64,000 nt of DNA from Holacanthus passer. Its lineage: Eukaryota > Chordata > Actinopteri > Pomacanthidae. Below the pieces are notes generated by a model. The model did no database searches. It was not told where the DNA came from and saw nothing but the letters and a program-made list of their open reading frames with translations. Positions within the stretch are counted from its first letter, which is position 1, and each line of letters opens with the position of its first letter. Positions 59,728 to 64,000 of the stretch are shown piece by piece. The stretch is from contig JAFREQ010000043.1 of the NCBI GenBank assembly GCA_025331565.1, positions 1,240,001-1,304,000 on the forward strand. The letters run 5' to 3'. The position numbers and the translations under genes are program-made.

Positions 59728-59755
59728 TATATACCCTCTGTAGGGCTATTTTAGG
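59728..59755 (-). promoter_or_regulatory. ppp1r27: TATA box and CArG-like element of PPP1R27
   Basis: TATATA at 59728-59733 (TATATAGAG on the - strand) lies about 335 bases upstream of the start codon. A CArG-like CTATTTTAGG (59746-59755, one mismatch to CC(A/T)6GG, also MEF2-like) lies just upstream of it. A TATA promoter with an SRF/MEF2-like site suits a muscle gene. Function is inferred. Confidence 0.4.
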
Positions 59756-59769
59756 GCCTAACATCCCAG

Positions 59770-61737
59770 TGAGGTCAGCTCAGAAATGAGTGGCCCTTGT
59801 CCTGCTCCTCCCATCCTACAGTCACATGCCCAATGACCCTGCACCCACCCCTCGATCATAAAAAATGTTGACATCCAAAATGTTCCCTTTGAGTCTTACT
59901 TTAGACCTACATAAACATTGAAACAACTTTATTTATTATCAGAGTTAGATATTGGCAAAAGAGGGAGACTATACGTCAAAAGCACAAAAGGCTTGGAGCT
60001 CAGTTATTTCCCTATTTTGGGCTTTTACAAGCATTTATACGCATCAATTTCCTGTGAATCATGTTGTTTTGGTGCTATTAATGAGAGAGATGTATTCCAG
60101 GACAAATAAACAACAGCAAACAGCAATAGCACATGATTCATTTTAGCATGTGTTGTGTGCTCACATCATACCTCATGGTGCAATATAATCACAGATAAAC
60201 CAGAGACACTGGTTTGTAGAAACACATTTGTTACCTTTACAACAAGGAGGAGAAGATTAAGTAATATTTCTAAGGTGTTTTGCGCCGTTCGTCCACGCCC
60301 CCTTCTCGTGTTCCCTGTTGACCTGCAGGGTCCCTCATGTGACAGTTGCCCTTTGCATTATAACCACCAACAAAGTTCACCCAAAGAGGAGTTTACGTGT
60401 GGGAATGTAGTCAGGACCAACTAAGGAGACGTGGCCATCAAAACGTAACCTCTCCCCTCACTGTCACATGGTCGTCAGAACGGTGGCTATTTGCAACACT
60501 GAACCTTTGCCATGCACTTAAATATACACAGAAAAATGACAACTTCCTAAATAACACTGATGCAAATAGAGCAACAAATCCTATTGATCTTGACAGAATA
60601 AGAACAGGTTGTAATCACTGTGTGTGTGTGAATGTTGCTGTAACATTGTGCTCCAGCTGTCCCCAGACAGGCTTCTAAGATGGGCTGAGCTGGTTATAAC
60701 TGGTTCCCAAAACCTTTGGAAGAGGACTTGGGCATTTCACAGACGCTGCCAATGTAACAGAGGAAATAGCATAGCTGCCATCCTGAGGTTTTTTTTTTCT
60801 CTCCCATCACTTAAAGCATGACCTTGCTCCAGAACTCGATCTCCTCTGTTGTAATTTGCAGCTATTCTAATGCGCCGCTGCGTATTTGACATACTTTATT
60901 CACATAATTCATCACGTTAAAGGCGCCTGCTCACCAACCTTCACCTGCATAACAAACATTTTTCACAACATCATGCATTGCACACAACCAGAAGAAGGGA
61001 GACTGCATGATTCAGATTATCCCAGCAGGAAATGATCAATTAATTTCTGTCGTGGTAAGAGTTGACCCCAGATCTGAATGCCAACATAATTTATTATTCA
61101 TCACCTCCACTGTGCTACTGGTCTCTAAACAGGGGGGAATGAGGGGAAAGAGGCTTAGAGCGAATGTCTAGACAAATTGAAGTGAGGATATTTGAATGTT
61201 CACAGCTTGAGGAAGAGACTTTTAGAAGCGGCTATCAGCTTTCACACTCTCTTATATGGTATCGAGGGTGTGCAGGGGCGTCCCTGAGCAATGGTGATAC
61301 TCCCTCCAGCTTCCCTCGCTCCTCTGCACGGACACTTCCTCAGCAGAAGAAACGAAAAGCTCGGTGTGCGGAAAGTGTTTGTTTGCCGCAGCTCGGCGAT
61401 AGGCCCGCTGTTGGACAGATGCCAGAGAGAGGTCTCACACGTTACGGCTTCACGCTATACATAGTCCCACGCTGTCCTTCCCCCTCCTCCCTACCAGACC
61501 TTTAGGGTTCCACGTCATGACCTGTCAAATTACCAAGAAGTCAGAGTTGAAAACATTGAGGTGTATGGAACATCGCCAAAGACATTGTCTGCAGCAACAT
61601 CAGCTACCTCAATATGAATTTTTAGTTGCTCATCATGGTCCCACGTATGTATTGCTGAAGCACCTGCTTTATCAAATGCTTTAATGTGGCCATGTCTGGA
61701 AGCTCAACACTACTCAGTAATCCAGCACTATTGCTCT
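59770..61737. other. Intergenic, upstream of PPP1R27
   Basis: No gene, RNA or strong repeat was recognised. The sequence is of mixed composition with short open frames only. Confidence 0.55.
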
Positions 61738-62486
61738 GTTCACATTACAAAAAAGTTGGGATAGGGGCAGAAAAGTTGTGTAATGCTAAAAAAGCACCTA
61801 GAGGAACATCTCGCAACTAATGAGGTTAATTTGCCACAGGTTAGTAACGTAACTGGGTATAAAAAGAGTAAAGATGGGAAGAGGTTCACCACACAGTGAG
61901 AGACTGTGTGAGCAAATAGTTCAACAATTTCGGAATAATTTTCCTCAGTGTAAAATTGCAAAGAATTTGGGGATTTCATCATCTACAGTCCATAATATCA
62001 TCAAAAGATTCAGAGAATCTGGAGAAATCTCTGTACAAAAGGGACAAGGCCAAAAACCAATACTGGATGGCCGTGACCTTTGGGCCCTCAGGCGGCACTG
62101 CATTCAAACCAGACATGACTCTGAGATGGAAATCACTCCACTGTACCATGCAAAGAGGAAACCATATATAAACATGATCCAGAAACACTGGCAACTTCTC
62201 TGGGCCCATTTAAGATGGACTGAGGTGACTGTCACCCATTGAACATATTTGGCTCATCATGAAACAAAAAATACAACAAAGAAGACCCTGAACTGTTGTG
62301 CAGCTGAAATCCTATATCAGGCAAGAATGGGACAACATTTCACTTCCAAAACTCCAGAAACTGCTCTTCTCTGTTCCCAAACCTTTACAGAGTGTTGTTA
62401 AAAGAAGAGGCGATGCAACACAATGGTAAACATGTTCCTGTCCCAACTTTTTTTGAAATGTGTTTCTGACATCAAATTTAAAATGA

Positions 62487-62528
<42 letters not shown>

Positions 62529-62666
62529 CATAAAACAATAAAATTTTTCAGTTTCAACATTTGATATGTTGTCTTTGCACTATTTTTAATTAAATATAGG
62601 GTTTAAATTAAAATTGTATCAACATTTTACACAGAAGTCCGAACTTTTTTGGAATTGAGGTTGTAT
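61738..62666 (+). mobile_element. Internally deleted Tc1/mariner-like transposon
   Basis: The ends form imperfect inverted repeats: TTACAAAAAAGTTGGGA near 61745 against the reverse complement of TCCGAACTTTTTTGGAATTGAGG near 62638-62660. The open frame 61874-62242 begins MGRGSPHSERLCEQIVQQFR and continues with the paired helix-turn-helix region (GISSSTVHNIIKRFRESGEI). It then jumps to the C-terminal region; the tail is recognisable as nucleotide text (CTGTTCCCAAACCTTTACAGAGTGTTGTTAAAAG). The central DDE catalytic part is missing, so the element is non-autonomous. An (AT)n run has expanded within its 3' end. Confidence 0.8.
62489..62526. repeat. (AT)n microsatellite
   Basis: Pure AT run of about 38 bases inside the 3' part of the Tc1-like element. 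Confidence 0.9.
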
Positions 62667-64000
62667 ATTGAGGCTGAAAAGTGCAGGAATCAGCTTGTAA
62701 AGGGTGTTAATTTTTAATGGCACAATGTAAACTCCCCACAGGGCGTTAAAAAGCTCACAATCCCCGTATAGAAAACTAAAAAATACAGCAGACATGACCT
62801 CAGTGATAGCTCTGTGTGTGCCTCTGATAGGAGAAGGATCGACTGAGTCTGGTTTTGAGAATCCAAGCATCAGTTGTATTGATTTTGGGCACTTGAATGC
62901 TCTTTGTTTCTCTGCTGCTGTTGTGTGCATGTGTGCAGGGTTCACCTCAATAGTTCAGAGAAATGACACAATGAACATGTTTCTTTTACCACTGAAAACG
63001 TCAAAGTCATGTGGTTTAACTTCAATATCAATGAGTAATTAACATAATAAAAGTAAATGTTCGGCAAATCACTCAGTGGTAAAAAAAATGAATTCAGAAC
63101 ATCAATGAAGAAGGTTTGGTTCTACTTTGGTTGGGATATTTATGTCAGATTTACTTGTATAAGTTGCGTCCACTCCATGTTTTTCTCTGACCATGAACAC
63201 ATTTTTCATTTTACCTTATTAATATAAATCTAAGACTCAGTCATCTAAATGTAGACGCAACAGATTTTCACAATAAATGTTGAAAGAAAATAAAGTCATA
63301 ATAACTTGTAGGCACATTAACATTAATAACACTAATCTTCAAATCATCTCAAAATCTTTTTTTTAATCAGCCTGTGAACTTTTATCCAGACAGACTTTAT
63401 TCACAATCAGCCTATTTATGATGCATTCACCTCATGAATCCTTGATTCTGGCCCAGATATTATTCTTCATTGGATCAAATTTTGTGGTAACAGACTAGCT
63501 TCTTGATATTTTGGATTTGGACGTCGACGTCCGCCCATCACATTCATTCACAGGAAATCTTTTGTGCAGATGAATCTGAACAGACAACAACAACTGAACA
63601 GTTCCCAGAATTACATGAGGTAAAAACAACGTCTGCGGCCAGGTATTCAGGGACAGAGAGTTCAGGACACGTGAAGCCGAAGCCAAAAGACAGTTTTAAT
63701 AGTGTCCTGTCACAGAGGCTTATCACCGGGCTCTACGTGCTACAAAAAAGCCAGCATTCCTTAACACTCAACTGACTCGCGTGATGCAGGTAGCGGCCAG
63801 GTTGGTGACTCCATCGCCTAAAAATAAGACCCGCGAGGCATCCTGTCTGCGCATAGCATGTGATGAATGCAGGCTGCCATCCTCATGAACATTGCTGTCC
63901 AACAAGGTCAGTGTAACACAAGTCAGATGTATCTGTGAAAATTCACTCAGAATAATCCACATGTATGCATAAACAATCAGTAGTTTCACAGCTCTGTTAT
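62667..64000. other. Intergenic right end
   Basis: AT-rich and non-coding. No exon with family similarity or paired splice signals was seen. Confidence 0.5.

Noticed and set aside
1..64000. tRNA, rRNA, snoRNA or microRNA genes
   Set aside because: Scanned by eye; no tRNA A/B-box pair, rRNA text or convincing conserved hairpin was found. Small intronic RNAs cannot be excluded without a covariance search.

Overview
The window is vertebrate nuclear DNA, almost certainly from a percomorph-type teleost. Its genes are intron-rich with GT-AG junctions. The proteins recognised are vertebrate ones, and the dispersed repeats are of fish type: Tc1-like elements, a PIF/Harbinger-like element, and a GCTAACATGCTCACAATGAC-type repeat. 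Coding exons were assembled by eye from splice signals, reading phase and remembered family sequence. For every gene whose start lies inside the window the exon lengths sum to a multiple of three. No rRNA, tRNA or CRISPR was seen.

Left half, all on the + strand apart from one nested gene: (1) the 3' four exons of an unidentified single-pass membrane protein with PY motifs (68-4968); (2) a 399-residue B30.2/SPRY protein with no RING or B-box (9626-12101); (3) RECQL5, a RecQ DNA helicase, 19 coding exons, 987 residues (13871-24643), which carries SMIM5 on the opposite strand inside intron 7 (18267-18545) and a decayed DNA transposon inside intron 2; (4) CDR2L, a coiled-coil protein, 5 coding exons, 477 residues (27262-32999).

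Right half, all on the - strand: (5) ARHGDIA, RhoGDI alpha, 205 residues (35561-38800), with an untranslated first exon about 7 kb upstream near 45741-45880; (6) ALYREF, an mRNA export adaptor, 273 residues (48017-50702); (7) MCRIP1, a CtBP-binding regulator (52109 to about 55220), with the 3' part of an endogenous retrovirus in one intron; (8) PPP1R27, an ankyrin-repeat PP1 regulator (57934-59393), with a long Tyr/Thr/Pro-rich N-terminal extension. CDR2L and ARHGDIA are tail to tail and their poly(A) signals lie about 35 bases apart. From 59.8 kb to the end only non-coding DNA and an internally deleted Tc1-like element are visible.

The human counterparts of genes 3 to 8 lie on 17q25 (RECQL5, SMIM5 and CDR2L in 17q25.1; ARHGDIA, ALYREF, MCRIP1 and PPP1R27 in 17q25.3), so this is a compacted and rearranged 17q25-like block. 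The genes do not form one pathway. The most noteworthy items are the orphan PY-motif membrane protein, the orphan SPRY protein, a probable GC-AG intron in RECQL5, the conserved SMIM5-in-RECQL5 nesting, and the repetitive N-terminus of PPP1R27.
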